Below, one piece after another: positions 44,901-56,834 of a stretch of DNA of 64,000 bases. The position numbers and the translations under genes are program-made. The DNA comes from Eucalyptus grandis. Lineage: Eukaryota > Streptophyta > Magnoliopsida > Myrtales > Myrtaceae. Where the stretch lies: contig NC_052612.1 of the NCBI RefSeq assembly GCF_016545825.1, positions 1,674,001 to 1,738,000 on the forward strand. Direction: 5' to 3'. Each line of letters opens with the position of its first letter. The stretch's first letter is position 1. The notes beneath the pieces are model-generated. The model made no database searches and was not told where the DNA came from. It worked only from the letters and a program-made list of their open reading frames with translations.

Positions 44901-46081
44901 GATCCAGGTTGTTGTCAGGTTCGTCACCTCTCTCACTTGTTCAAATGAGACTTAAGATGGTTCTCGGGGTTTGATACACGCTGGTTCAGTCTTGTTATCT
45001 GAACAATAAAGTTCAGCCCCAAGTCTTATTTTACATGGATTGTTTTGCAGATCTTGTGCCATACTAGTATTTAGGACCCCACTGGTGAGGGCCACCAGTC
45101 CAGGTTCCAAAGCAAGAGATTTAGGCCATTTTTGCAGGTGTTAGTTCATCTTCAAATTTTATCCCAGGTTCAGTCATCACCATATACACTGTACAGTCAC
45201 TCGGAGAGGGAAACACAGGATACAAACTTTTCTCATACATGTAAATGACCATAGGCTTGTCTTCAATTTGTCAGGATAGGAATGACTAATAATCACCACC
45301 GTTTTGTTTTTCTTGTCTTGGGTATTTCTTTTCTCCTTTGTCCAGAAAAAGCATTGGCTTGACAGCGATGCGTTTATATTTATTGGACGGAGACGGTGTC
45401 TGTACAAAAATGTACATTTGGCTTTCTAGCTGTAAAACGGATTTTCTATATTTAGTCACTGCCTTCAACAGTGCGAGTGTAGAAAATGAAAATTGGTGGG
45501 GCTAATTTTTCCCCACTTTAAGCTCTTGTTTATTAGATGCATCGTAGCTTTTACATGTTGAAGGGAGAACGATATCGTGAAAGTGGGATTTGAAGCAGGA
45601 GATAGTAGTATACGAGATCCTTCTCAGCTACACGATTGAAGCAAAAATATTCTTGGGCATATTGAAGGGATTGAACCAGGTTAGAATGATCGACGAGTAC
45701 TAAAATTATTGATGAGAGCCTAAAAATCCATTTGGACAAGTGAGTATTTAAAGGTGACAAACTAAACTAATCCAATTCACACGATAAACCGACATGGTTA
45801 ATCCTCTCTAGTTTAAAGTGACACAACCTTGCAATTAAACGGAATAGGATGGTAGGCGATTTGCTGCGAAGTTTTTAAATAAAACTACTGAAGATATGCG
45901 AAGCTGCGTTTTTAGATTATCCTAGCTCTCGTTGGGGTTATCCGATAAAATCTGACCATATAATTTCCCAGTGGAAGCTGTTGTTTCAGGTCTTCTGAAT
46001 AGTAACGGGGTAAAGGGACAAAGTTCAGAATTATATTATGTCACAATAATACTATTTTGAATGAGAATCCCACAGCGTAAA
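44901..46081. other. GCN2 3' flank and spacer
   Basis: The 3' untranslated region and spacer. No coding region is supported. Minus-strand frames at 45177-45468 and 45551-45760 have no homology or splice context. Confidence 0.6.
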
Positions 46082-46153
46082 GCCCCTATAGCTCAGTGGT
46101 AGAGCGTCAGTCTTGTAAACTGAAGGTCCGTAGTTCGATCCTGCGTGGGGGCA
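46082..46153 (+). tRNA. tRNA-Thr (anticodon UGU)
   Basis: Seventy-two bases fold as a standard tRNA. The acceptor strand GCCCCTA pairs with TGGGGGC (one T-G pair), the D arm contains GCTCAGTGGTAGAGC, the anticodon loop is CTTGTAA with anticodon TGT, and the T arm contains GTTCGATCC. The discriminator base is A. The internal A box (TAGCTCAGTGG) and B box (GTTCGATCC) are intact and T-rich sequence follows within 20 bases. CCA is not encoded, as is normal for nuclear genes. It looks functional. Confidence 0.95.
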
Positions 46154-46803
46154 ATGCCTTTTCTTTTTCTTTCCGGTTTTGTTATCCCTACTTTTATTTG
46201 GATTTATAATCCGCAAGCAACTAATCTAATAATTTGTAGTTTCCGATGGCCGATCTTCTCTGAAAAAAAAAATAATAATAAGTACATAGATTATCTGGTG
46301 TTATTCATAATTAATTCTTTGAAAATTGAATTATTATTTATTTAGTATACTTAACAAGTGTCTTGAGCGCCGATTAGTATCAATTTTTTCATCATTTTAT
46401 TTTATTATATTTTGTTGGAATTTCGTTTTTCCCATCTACAGAGTAAACGGAACCGTGCTATCCGAATACAATACCTCGAATTAGATATAAATTGAAATGC
46501 TTAAGAATTTCATGAGTGACATATTTCAACAAGAAGGGGCAAAATGTAAGAATATACCAGGAGATTGACTTATCCAACTCCTTGGCTGCCCCCAACATCA
46601 TCTGCAAATTTATCACAGTGACTAGGTTCTACAGAGCCCTCCAAGAAAAGGGAAAATTGTAAAAGAGAGAAAAGAAGAAGATAAAAAGAAAGATACGTTG
46701 CAAGTCCTAGAAGGTGAGTCAGAAACCAATGCAAAAAAGAATTTTGACACCCTCCCTCCATAGTTTCTCCTCTTTGCCCCCCTCTTCATTCCATCCACCA
46801 TCC
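46154..46803. other. Spacer and 3' untranslated region of ACR4
   Basis: An AT-rich spacer after the tRNA leads into the presumed 3' untranslated region of the minus-strand receptor kinase. Minus frames in 46570-46990 run into the kinase gene out of frame and are not genes. Confidence 0.6.
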
Positions 46804-49572
46804 TTAGAAATTGTGCTGCAAGAACAGCTTCTCCTGAGGAGAGGCGGGTCCTATCTCTTCCTCCAAGCTCCTCAACCCGTCCCCGACCCCCGTCGCGTTC
46901 TTCGCCTCGAAGTTCTTCCCCTCGATGTCGGCGTCCGAGACCGAGGACTTCCTCCTCTGTGACGATGTCACGCTCGGGAACGTTATCCATGACGGCGCGC
47001 GGAACTCAAACCTCTGGTCCTCGCCCTCCCCTGCGTCTGCCTCCGATATCGACCGGTTCGATGACCTTTGAGACGACTTCTTGTGCATCCTGCTGCTTCC
47101 CAGGACCACCTCGGTAGGCAATATCGGTTGCTCGATGCAGGGGCTGCCCATCAGCTGCGCGAGCGCTCGCTCCAGCGCCGTGGTTACTCTGTCCATCGAG
47201 GGCCGGTCCTTCCCTCGCATCCTCACGCATTTGCAGGCGATGTTCGCGATTCTTTTTAGAGCTTCAAGATCGGATGGAGGCTTCAGGTCCGGGTCTAATA
47301 TATTCGAGATGTCCCCGGTCTTAATAAGAGGAACAGCCCATTCCACTATATTACCTTCCTCATATTGCATGTCTATTGCTTTCCTGCCGCTGAGGATTTC
47401 CAACAGCAGAACGCCGAAGCTATAGACATCGGATTTTGTAGTGAGGTAGTGAAGCCGATAGTACTCGGGGTCGAGGTACCCGAGAGTGCCCGCCGGTAGC
47501 TCGGCCAGCGGAGAGCCGGAGTCGACCGGGCCCAATAAGGACAGGCCAAAGTCAGCCACTCGTGCATTGTGCTCTTCGTCGATGAGTATGTTCGAGGACT
47601 TGATGTCCCGGTGGATCACCGGTGGGCAAGCATAGCCATGCAAGTACTCGATTCCTCGAGCGGCTTGGACCGCTATTGTGACCCTTCTCACCCAGTCTAA
47701 TCTCTCTTTCAGGGCTTTGTTCTTTCCATGAAGGTGTTGGTGCAGTGATCCATGAGCCATGAATTCATAAACCAGAAGTCTCTCTCCACCTTCTTCGCAG
47801 TAGCCGAGCAAATTCAGCAAATGGGCGTGGTTGAGCCTAGAGAGCAGATCCAGCTCTGTGCGGAACTCTTTCGAGTTCTTTTGCTTATCCGAAGACATAA
47901 TGGCTCTTTTCACCGCGACCACGGTGCCGTTTTTCAGGACCCCCTTGAATACGCACGAGAAACTCCCCTTTCCCACTTGTGACTCCTCTTTGAACCCACT
48001 GGTGGCCCTTTCGAGTTCCTCGTAAGTGAACGTCCGAGCCCTTTTGATCTTGAGCTCATCTAGCTCGGGATGGCTCATACTACCGCTCTGTTTCTGGAAA
48101 CCAGAACTGCTCACCATTGCTTTCTTGGCTTTCGAATCCATTGCTAAGCATTGGCAGTTCCTCATTCGATAACGGACGTATATAGCTGCAGTCGTAGATA
48201 CAACAATGACTAAGAAGACGGCAAACACAATTTCTGCAACAATGACTGGCAATTGCAGAGACCAGAATCTCCGGTTCCTCGTTCCATTAATATTGGCATT
48301 TGAATTAGCAGAGCAATTTGAGAAGCACTCGGTGGAGAAGCAGCTAGAGCAATTGTATCCACATTTCCTATCAGATTTTGAGGTACATTCAGCAGTTTGG
48401 TACATTTCGGCAGGACAGCCACTGCTGCACGGCATGCAAACTCTGGAATTTGACGAGCTGCACGGAGCATTATCTTGACTAAATTCGTAAGTGCCGGGAG
48501 CACAAGGAACTGATTTGCAGAGCCCTGGCGAGACGGCAACCGGAAGAGAAGTAGGAAACCCCAGACCCCAACACACAGGCAGCAGGGATTTCTCTGCCAG
48601 GATGCCACACATGAAGTAATTTCCGGCCGCTATTTGGAGGATCTTGGTTTTGCTTGGCGCCGGGGTGCTATGTTTCACCACGAAACCCCAACAGATTGCC
48701 TTCTGGTCAGCGCTCTTGATCCCACAAGCATGGAACTTTCCTCCCACAATGGAAGTCATTGGATCACGAGGTGGCAAGTCGACATTTCCTTGGCTGGAAT
48801 ACGATGAATATGCCACGGAGATTTCCTCTTCAAGCACCAAGCTTCTTCCCCAACAATAGACCCTAGAACTATCTCCAGCAACAATCCCACAGACATGGTA
48901 TCCACCGGCTGCAATTGTCTTAAACCTCATGTCTTTTGGAACTAGACTGATCACGCGGCTGCTTGTCTCATCGCCCCAACAGTAGACCGATCCATTTTGC
49001 GCGAATAGCCCACAGTTAAACCCGGACCCAGCTGAGATAGAATGGATCTGCCCATCGATTGCATAGCTAGCAGTCATATTATAGCCCCAACAGTCCACAA
49101 GCGAAACGTTTCGGCGCCTCCCTGTTAAGGGCTTCCTCAAGCCACACAAATGGTAATCGCCGGCGCTGATTTCTTGGTACTGAGCTCCTTTCGTAATGGG
49201 CTGAGGCACACCCATCTGTATGTAGGCACTACTTCCCCAGCAATACGGTTGGCTAGAATCCAAAAGGAGACCACACACAAATCCGTCACCCGCAGTCAAT
49301 CCAGCCAAAGGGAAATGACCTGGAATCCCGTATATTATTGCAGTGTTTGAGCCGTAACAGGTCGCAAGATGGGATCCGTCTGAGTTTAACCCGCAAAAAA
49401 CAGGGCCATTCTCGCCGTAAGAAATGGCAATGGAGGACATAGAACCGAGACCCGAAACTAGTCTCAAGAAATTCAGCGAGACCACCAGATTCCACAAGAA
49501 TCCCAGAAACACTCTGTTAATGCTGAAAGGGTTGATGAGGAGGTCTCTCACCAAACTGCTCAGAGATGCCAT
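46804..49572 (-). CDS. ACR4: CRINKLY4-type receptor-like kinase (ACR4)
   Basis: This plasma-membrane receptor kinase acts in epidermal differentiation and in root stem-cell control downstream of CLE40. One uninterrupted exon encodes 922 residues (Arabidopsis ACR4 895). A hydrophobic signal anchor spans about 15-42. Next is a seven-bladed crinkly-repeat ectodomain (about 45-345) with recurring AGDYHLCG, AAGGYHVCG and CWG motifs, then a Cys-rich TNFR-like region (about 350-425). One membrane helix (LPVIVAEIVFAVFLVIVV) precedes the cytoplasmic kinase (about 520-795): GKGSFSCVF loop, VAVKRAI lysine, HRDIKSSN, ADFG, GTLGYLDPEYY and the invariant C-lobe GKDRPSM. The tail ends with SWITFPSVTSSQRRKSS and SLEEEIGPASP, both characteristic of ACR4. 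All catalytic residues are present, unlike the kinase-deficient CRR paralogues. The start at 49572 gives a complete signal peptide. Confidence 0.97.
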   Translation of the reverse strand: MASLSSLVRDLLINPFSINRVFLGFLWNLVVSLNFLRLVSGLGSMSSIAISYGENGPVFCGLNSDGSHLATCYGSNTAIIYGIPGHFPLAGLTAGDGFVCGLLLDSSQPYCWGSSAYIQMGVPQPITKGAQYQEISAGDYHLCGLRKPLTGRRRNVSLVDCWGYNMTASYAIDGQIHSISAGSGFNCGLFAQNGSVYCWGDETSSRVISLVPKDMRFKTIAAGGYHVCGIVAGDSSRVYCWGRSLVLEEEISVAYSSYSSQGNVDLPPRDPMTSIVGGKFHACGIKSADQKAICWGFVVKHSTPAPSKTKILQIAAGNYFMCGILAEKSLLPVCWGLGFPTSLPVAVSPGLCKSVPCAPGTYEFSQDNAPCSSSNSRVCMPCSSGCPAEMYQTAECTSKSDRKCGYNCSSCFSTECFSNCSANSNANINGTRNRRFWSLQLPVIVAEIVFAVFLVIVVSTTAAIYVRYRMRNCQCLAMDSKAKKAMVSSSGFQKQSGSMSHPELDELKIKRARTFTYEELERATSGFKEESQVGKGSFSCVFKGVLKNGTVVAVKRAIMSSDKQKNSKEFRTELDLLSRLNHAHLLNLLGYCEEGGERLLVYEFMAHGSLHQHLHGKNKALKERLDWVRRVTIAVQAARGIEYLHGYACPPVIHRDIKSSNILIDEEHNARVADFGLSLLGPVDSGSPLAELPAGTLGYLDPEYYRLHYLTTKSDVYSFGVLLLEILSGRKAIDMQYEEGNIVEWAVPLIKTGDISNILDPDLKPPSDLEALKRIANIACKCVRMRGKDRPSMDRVTTALERALAQLMGSPCIEQPILPTEVVLGSSRMHKKSSQRSSNRSISEADAGEGEDQRFEFRAPSWITFPSVTSSQRRKSSVSDADIEGKNFEAKNATGVGDGLRSLEEEIGPASPQEKLFLQHNF

Positions 49573-50248
49573 TACATCATAAAACCCAGCTCAACAAGTC
49601 AAAGACTCCCAAAACGTATGCCCCTCGCTACATTTTCTTTTACAACTTTCCACAGTGAATCACCAAGGTTGAGTTAGACACCAGCATCTCTAACCTCAAA
49701 TGGGAGAAAACAGAACTTTCACTCCACAACTGGGAAATGTCTCCTTCATTTGACTAAGAAAGGCTGAAACCAAACTAAGCAATCTCACATTCCACCTAAA
49801 AACCAACAACTGTAGCACATGGACCCATGTCAGACCTTTCTAACAGCTTTTGCAAGAAATTAACCAGAAAAGATGCAAACTTGCAACAGTGTTTTTTCCC
49901 CTTCCAGAATCATTGACTTTTCCATTTTTCCTGTGCTCCTACCATGACCCAAGTAGGGAAAATCTAGTGCCTATTTCCACCCATTTTCTCCAACTTCATT
50001 TAAAAGGGAGACATTTTTACCACAAACCAACCTGCATGAGAGTTCTCAGAAGCTTGTGATGGCCAATGATCACACTGGATGTGAAGCCATTACTTTGAGC
50101 TTGCTCTTCATACAACTTCTCGTCTTCGAAGACACATCAGATTCTGAAATGGGCTTTAAAGCTGGTGGGGGTGAAATGTCCTACTTCCAATTCTTGTTCT
50201 GCTTCAGACAGTGTATGTTGGTGGAGTAGATGGGATGGGAAAATGCTC

Positions 50249-50273
50249 GAGAGAGAGAGAGAGAGAGAGAGAG
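50249..50273. repeat. (GA)n microsatellite upstream of ACR4
   Basis: About twelve GA units on the plus strand (CT on the gene's strand), about 690 bases before the ACR4 start. A shorter GA run follows at 50343-50359. Confidence 0.9.
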
Positions 50274-50821
50274 GAAAATCACAATTGGTTAGAGATGGGA
50301 GTTTCTGGACGGTGGTTGCTTTGCTCTCTGGGTGGGTGCTTGAGAGAGAGAGAGAGAATTGCAGGGGAGTAATGGAAGGAGAGGGTGTACATGGAAAAGA
50401 TCAAATGGGCATTAACTCTCTCATTTAATGTCCTCACCTACACTTTCCACCATCTTGGCGAACCTGCTGTTTCATGGCATTTATTCCTCTCTCTGTCTCC
50501 TCTCTCTCTCTCCCCAAAAACAGATAGTTTTGAAATTTTCTTACCCTCTCGGGTTTCGATTTCATCTTTTCTGGAAGGTAATTCCATCGCATCTTTGGTT
50601 TTTAGTTTCTCGCAAGTTGCATACATGCCGCGAGCAACACAGAGCAATCAGCTAAAGCTCTTTCAATTCCAGAATCCCCAGTCAAACAAAACAAAATCCA
50701 AATAAATAACTGGGAAAATTAAAACCGTTTCCACTTTTCCTGCTGGGACAAGGACAGTTTTTTTTTTCTCTCTTTCCAAAAGTGACACCAAATGTCAAAC
50801 GTTTAGCTCGATTTACGTGAA

Positions 50822-50829
50822 TAAATGCA
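50822..50829 (+). promoter_or_regulatory. L1-box match upstream of ACR4
   Basis: TAAATGCA matches the L1-box consensus TAAATG(C/T)A bound by the HD-ZIP IV factors ATML1 and PDF2, which drive epidermal expression. ACR4 is an epidermal gene and a known target of this pathway. The site lies about 1.25 kb upstream of the start codon. One match to an 8-mer in AT-rich DNA can occur by chance. Confidence 0.35.
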
Positions 50830-50900
50830 CTTAAAATAATCTCATCGTTTTATATCAAGTAAGGCTCCGTTTATAAACTAGCACCGCGCCTCTAAATTTA

Positions 50901-53900
50901 CTTTACTGGGGCGTCGCGATTTCTCAAACAAGTCTTGGGAACTTAACATATAGACGAGTTACTTGTAGATATAGATATGTACATTGTCCACCATGAAAAT
51001 TTCACCGTCAGGAGTGAAAAAAATATCATGAGTGCATTTTAGTAACAATGTGAAAAATAGACAATTATAAATAGTTACATACTCTACTTAAAATTACATA
51101 CTATTGTTCATCTCAATAATTTTGAAAGTTCAGCAATAGCTACTTATTTATGAACTGAAGAAGTTATTAAATTAATTCTAAGTTTACCTACATCTACTTG
51201 TGTAGTCTAAACATTTCATGTAACATGGGAATTGGAAACTGACTAATTTATTATAAAGAAAACGGGATACTCGCACCATAAGTGCAGAGAAGAAAGGATA
51301 ATCATGTCATTAAATTTTCATTTATTAGAATCAAATCCCAGTGATGGAAAACCGGATGCAACTTTCTTATATTAAACTCCTTATATATTTTCTATTTTCA
51401 CTCGTTCATTCTTAATATTTTGCTGATAAGAAGAATCATTTCAACAAGGTAAAGTCACACGGCTTTACCGTTTGGACCTTACTACGAACTTTGTCAAAAT
51501 AACAAATTACGGCAGCCTGATTTACAATTACAAATATTAATTTCGCTAGCATTTGGATGTGATATGAATTCAAATTAATCGTGTATTAAATTAAATTCAT
51601 TAAAGTTTGAATACCTATATATACGCACTATAACTACTTAGGGATATTTCGTAAACATAAAAGGGAAGTGGAACGTAAAAAAAATAGGAACCCCCTTTCC
51701 TATGATATATTTGTGTGGACTAAAGACATTTGTATGGAAGAGTAGCCATACTGTAATGAAATGAAAACATAGTGATTTATTGGAAAATAGGTACTAATTC
51801 AATTTTTAAGATTCCATTTGTTTCATGAAAAAAAAATAATTTGAAAAACATGTTCCTCAAAATTATTATTTGTATCCTTTGAAATAATTAATTAAAAAAA
51901 ATATTTTTATTATCGAGAGCAATTTTGTCTACATATTTTATGGGTGATGGAAATATCTATTATTCATTCATTTTTGTAAATAATACTAACAATATTTTTT
52001 AGGAAATATTTTTCAAATATTTAGCAAAACCAATGCACCAATAAGGTGGCACGACAATCATCAATTTATCTGTATCATCCTCTTTTATCTCCACTAGCAA
52101 ATTCTTTGTATCCTTAGAAGACAAACCCTAATCAGATCAAGTTCCAAGTTTCTTCCTTTTAAAATATATATATATATATTTTAGGATCTTCCTTTAAAAA
52201 CATCAATTTTAGAATTGATTTTTAAAAGAGCTACTGTACCCCGATTTTCCGGCAGCCAACTCAAACTACGATGAGAGTTCGAAGGTTAAGACCGAGTCTA
52301 ACCCACTAATTAATTCACACCTTTGTTCTAATTCTTGTCCTCTTCTGATGACACTCCCATTAAATTATTTGTGGTTTTATTTATTTATTGATAAGCTTCC
52401 TGTGCCACCGTTATTTCAGGTTTAGAACAACATAAACAATAATCTCACTCTCGATGAATAATATGTTTATTTTTTTCAGAAAATGGAGAAATAGTTTTTA
52501 TAGAATCCTTCAATGACTCTGCATCATGCATTGGTGGCCTCGGCAATAGAAATTGAACATTCTCTGAGGTCCTTTTCATGCTCTTTACGAAGACCTACTT
52601 TTGAGCGTGGTGTAGTTAATGATCTTGAATGTGATGTTTAAACCAATACCAATCATAGTCACCTTACCTCAATTAGCGAGGGCTAAGAGTGAAAAAAGAA
52701 AAGAAAAAAATAATTTGAAATTAGTTACTTATTTTTTTTGGAAATTTTTATTAATTCTTTTATTCAGTTTTTTTTTTTTTTTATAGATTTTTTAGGGCTG
52801 ACCAAGCCCGACGACCCTTGTGAACCACTAGGCAAGGGCCCGTGAGCCCTCGCTCGCAGCCAATGAAGGGTTGCAAGCCCTCACTTAATGTCTAGTGCTC
52901 GCAGCAAGCCCTCACTTAATGTTCGGTGGCTCCCACTAGCCCTTAACAATTTTTCAAAAAAAAAAACTGATAAAAAATTAAATTTTTCCATGCTAGTGTC
53001 GATCCTGTCACGTAGGACGTCAGCGTCCACATCGTCAATTTCAAATTAAAATTGACTCAATGGATTACATTGGCAAATTGTTAAAAAAATTATTATTAAA
53101 TTAGTCAACCTAAAATATTTAGAATTGAATTAACACAAATGCAATAGATTTAAAACTTTTTTTTTAATTTTCCGCGTTCCATGTGATTCAATGCAATACA
53201 AGGCATGGACCAACTTTTGTTTTATCATAAAAGAAAAATGATCAATCGATTTAAATGATTAACCGTACAAATTAGATTAAAGCCGTAAATAGAAACAGAA
53301 GCACTGAATGGCTGGGGGACCAATTAATGAGTACCTCAGACAAAAATAGAAATCGAATCTCGAATTTCCTTCAATTATTAGTTTAATAATATGGTGGATT
53401 ATTGCCTTTTTTTTATTTTTAAAATACTACCAGTAATTTCCTGATCCACAACATGCGGATCTCTCTGCGCTGTCATCCGGAGGAAACTTTAATTTCTGTA
53501 AGTTTCCTCTGAATCCTCTCGCAAACGTCGTCGTCCAAGCGACGGTGAAATCTTATTTATTAGCTTAGAGCCCCACAAACCCTAAATTGCATTTAATTAG
53601 TCCTTGATTTTTTTTAAAATTTTTTTTGGGGGATTTTGATTCTGGGTATGTGTGTTTTCTGGTCAAGCCCTCATGCCCCTCATTAATAACCAACTTATGT
53701 CATTAATTAAATAATTGCGCAGGTGAAAGACAACTAACGTAACTTCCTACTAACATGTTCCTCTAAAATATCTTTTTGATTTCTGATATATATTTTTTCT
53801 AAATCCTCCTTTTAATAGGACCGATTTATAAAATTAGCTTTTTAATTGACACAACCCGCTTCTATTGTATTTGAAAAATATAACCCACTTATTTTGAAAT

Positions 53901-54600
53901 TATTTATGATTTGTCAACTCATTTCATATGTCTCTGCATTAATTGCTACTTTATTTAGCATTATTACTGACATGATGAAATGCGAAAATTGAATTGACGG
54001 CCTAATAACTGACCTATTACGGACATTAGTTTTCATAGGCCCCAGCGAAATAATGAGGTAGTGGTCAATACTGGTCAACTACAATTCTGCCCTCACAACA
54101 TTATTATCTAATTAGCGTACCAAAAAACTCGAATTGGAAATTCAACCCCAGGATTTGTAGACCCCCTTTCATTGCAGCCCATTCTGATATAAAAAACTAC
54201 GACCTTCTGGCCGGTGCCACGTGGCATCGATCCGTTTAGGTCCCTCTCAAATTGAAATTTCTCGAGTCGGGAAAGCGAACAAAATAGACATTTGGACATG
54301 TTGCTCTACTGCAGGACATAATCCATGAAAATCTTCAAACGTTTGGAACGATTGATATCTTAATAATCTGCTGGCCAGACACGATGTCATGAAAATAAAC
54401 TTCATTATCTCATTCCAAGATGTCATTTTTCTGTATCGCACTCAATTAATTGTCTTATTAATTATTAATAGCGACCGTTTTGTTTTATTAAGGAAAGGTC
54501 AATCTGCTAACGAAAATTAACATTCAAAAATAAGGATATCTTATAAACCCAAAACAAAACTCGACTCAGTGAAAAACATCGAGCGAATCCCGCGACTCTA
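50901..54600. other. Gene-poor AT-rich spacer
   Basis: No gene is supported. The segment 52735-52970 looks like a small GC-rich repeat with T and A runs at its edges; inside it GCAAGCCCTCACTTAATGT occurs twice about 45 bases apart, and GCCC/GGGC motifs abound. Positions 53030-53160 share AT-rich text with 10150-10470 and 61320-61440. The short minus frames at 54108-54441 have no homology. Confidence 0.5.
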
Positions 54601-56834
54601 GTTGAGATTGTTCATTGGCGTTGCGGCTCTTGATTAAGCTTCCGGTAACCAAACAATCGTGTCCGAAATTCGATGATCAAGAGAATAGCAAACCTCCCTT
54701 TTAAAGCTGTGATAAGTTCCATCTGATAATACTGAGGTGCTCAGCTGATTCTCCAAACTAAAGTGCAAAAACCCTAGTTGAAAATCCGAAAAAAGTACAT
54801 CCCCTCTCAAACGGGTTGTCCCAAGTATGCAGCTAAAACACTTTGTTCCAGTGTAGAAGAAAGCACAAATTGACAGTAAATATCCTAAGCAAAAGGTTTG
54901 ACAGATTATATGCATACTTATCGAAAAATAATAATCAATAGATTAATACACACAATGACAACACTGCATGAATCTAGCTCTTCTTGGTTCTTTCCAGTGA
55001 CTAAAGTTCTCCAGTGCGCGAACAAAATTAGGAGAAAAACAGGAATTTCCCCGGTAAGCGAAAAAACCTGCAGTAAAGAGACACATCCTGGATCATTAGA
55101 AAAATAATCTCAGTTCAAACTGTAATGTTGTGCTAGCAGTAAACATGAGGCTCATTCAAACTCAAGACAGCGACAACATCTATTAACACGACTCATGTTG
55201 GTCAACTGCATATAAATCCACTTAGCACTCTTTCAAAGACTAAACATACATTAAAATAGGGCAAGCTAGAAAGCTGAAAGATATTTGATCTTTTTTCTCG
55301 TTCTTGGCCAAAATGAGTAATTTTTGGTTTACATGACGCATATAGAGAACAAAATCTTACCATGGAAACATAAATGTATTTCCAACTTTGACGCATATCG
55401 CATCACCAAGTTCTATTTGTGATAATTTTTACTTTTTACAGATCTTGTTACTCATAAGTTGACTTTTAATCATCGTGAAAAATCTGAAAAGTCTGAGATA
55501 TATGAATATTACATATAAAATCATACATCACCCTTTCATAATTTTCTGAAACTTAGAATATATACATATAGGTTTTCTAATTCTCAAATTCTGAAGGGAA
55601 TGACAAGAAGTTCTTTCTCCCTTCCAAACAAGCCCGCCTGCCACACTTGAGACAAAGGGAGCAGCATACTTATGATTCATATTAATGGCATATTCCTTCA
55701 AAAGTGACAAATGAGGCTCCACACTTACTCTAAAGCGTATTCCTCCTTACGATGAAGAACGCACATTTTGTTGCCGCAGCAGAGTACAAAAAGTCACTGC
55801 AGAAAAGAACTTAACCTCTAAGCAATAGACTTAAGGATAAGAACCTACAACTAGAATGGAAATGCAAACTAATTACACTGGAGCATAGGTCTATTGAACC
55901 AAAACCAGAAAGTAAGGAGAACCTATTTCAGAAGCAAGACAAGCAAATGATCACCCAGATACGTCGGAAGAAACTGAATAAAGATGAAAACTGGAAGAGA
56001 TTAAGAAAAGAGTACAATCACTAAAATTCACATTATTTGGTTAGTATACTCTGTTGTTGGCCCTTCTTCAATCTAAAGACAAGGATGAGCACTGAATTAG
56101 ACAAGGGCAATATACAGCAACTAGACAAGCATAAACGTTTAGCGCCTATCCTGTAGGTAGTCTTCCTCTAAGATGAATGCCAAAACACAGATTTCTTTGG
56201 GATCCCAAAAATGTCTATCGGTCTACTCTCTCACTCTATATTAATTACAAACAGTACTCTTGTCACATTTTAATTCTTGAAAAAAATTATGTAGAAATCC
56301 GACTAATCAAGAAGAGGATAACAAATTGATAAAATGTTGGCAGGCTGGTAGAACTTCCTCGCACTTCAACCACATGCCTATGGTCTCTCTCAAGATACTT
56401 GGTGCTTACCTCCTGTTTTCCAGAGAAAATAACTAAGATGACACAACTTCAGTGAGCTGCATATTTATTAAAGGATTTGTAAGATGCATTTAGAAACTCA
56501 TTGGTAAATTGAAGCAATAATAATAATTCCCTAGGCAGACTTGTCACACGAAATACCAAACTATAGTGCTAAGTCAAATCAAAAGAACAACCTCACTGTG
56601 ATTACAAGGCTCCGACAAGTGCGGGTATGAATCACAAATTTCATCTACAATGCGAAAGGTCCCCGAAAGAAATAAGGTTGCCAACAAAATGATGGACGCT
56701 AATGGCCAAAGATAGTAATGACGGAAGACAGCTTGTAATCGATAAGCACGAATGTCCTCATGTATCATCTTACCATACTTAGTAAATGATGTATAACCAT
56801 TTATATAACATTCTAATACTCTATGACATTAGCA
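54601..56834. other. 3' flank of the SAP-like gene and spacer
   Basis: AT-rich sequence without a supported gene. It may contain 3' untranslated sequence or extra 3' exons of the minus-strand gene ending at 56835; one possible donor (GGAG|GTAAGC on the minus strand) lies near 56408. Minus frames at 54634-54915, 55528-55722 and 56574-56768 show no domain. Confidence 0.4.

Larger units (their letters stand above)
49573..50900 (-). promoter_or_regulatory. ACR4 leader and upstream region
   Basis: No gene is supported. The minus-strand leader probably begins in the pyrimidine-rich stretch at 50240-50520, which contains GA/CT runs at 50249-50273, 50343-50359 and 50488-50515. The distal part (to about 50900) is AT-rich and carries an L1-box match. 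Short frames on both strands reflect the dinucleotide runs. Confidence 0.5.

Noticed and set aside
47006..48859. Plus- and minus-strand frames within the ACR4 coding exon
   Set aside because: They are shadows of the 922-codon ACR4 frame caused by its GC-rich codon use.
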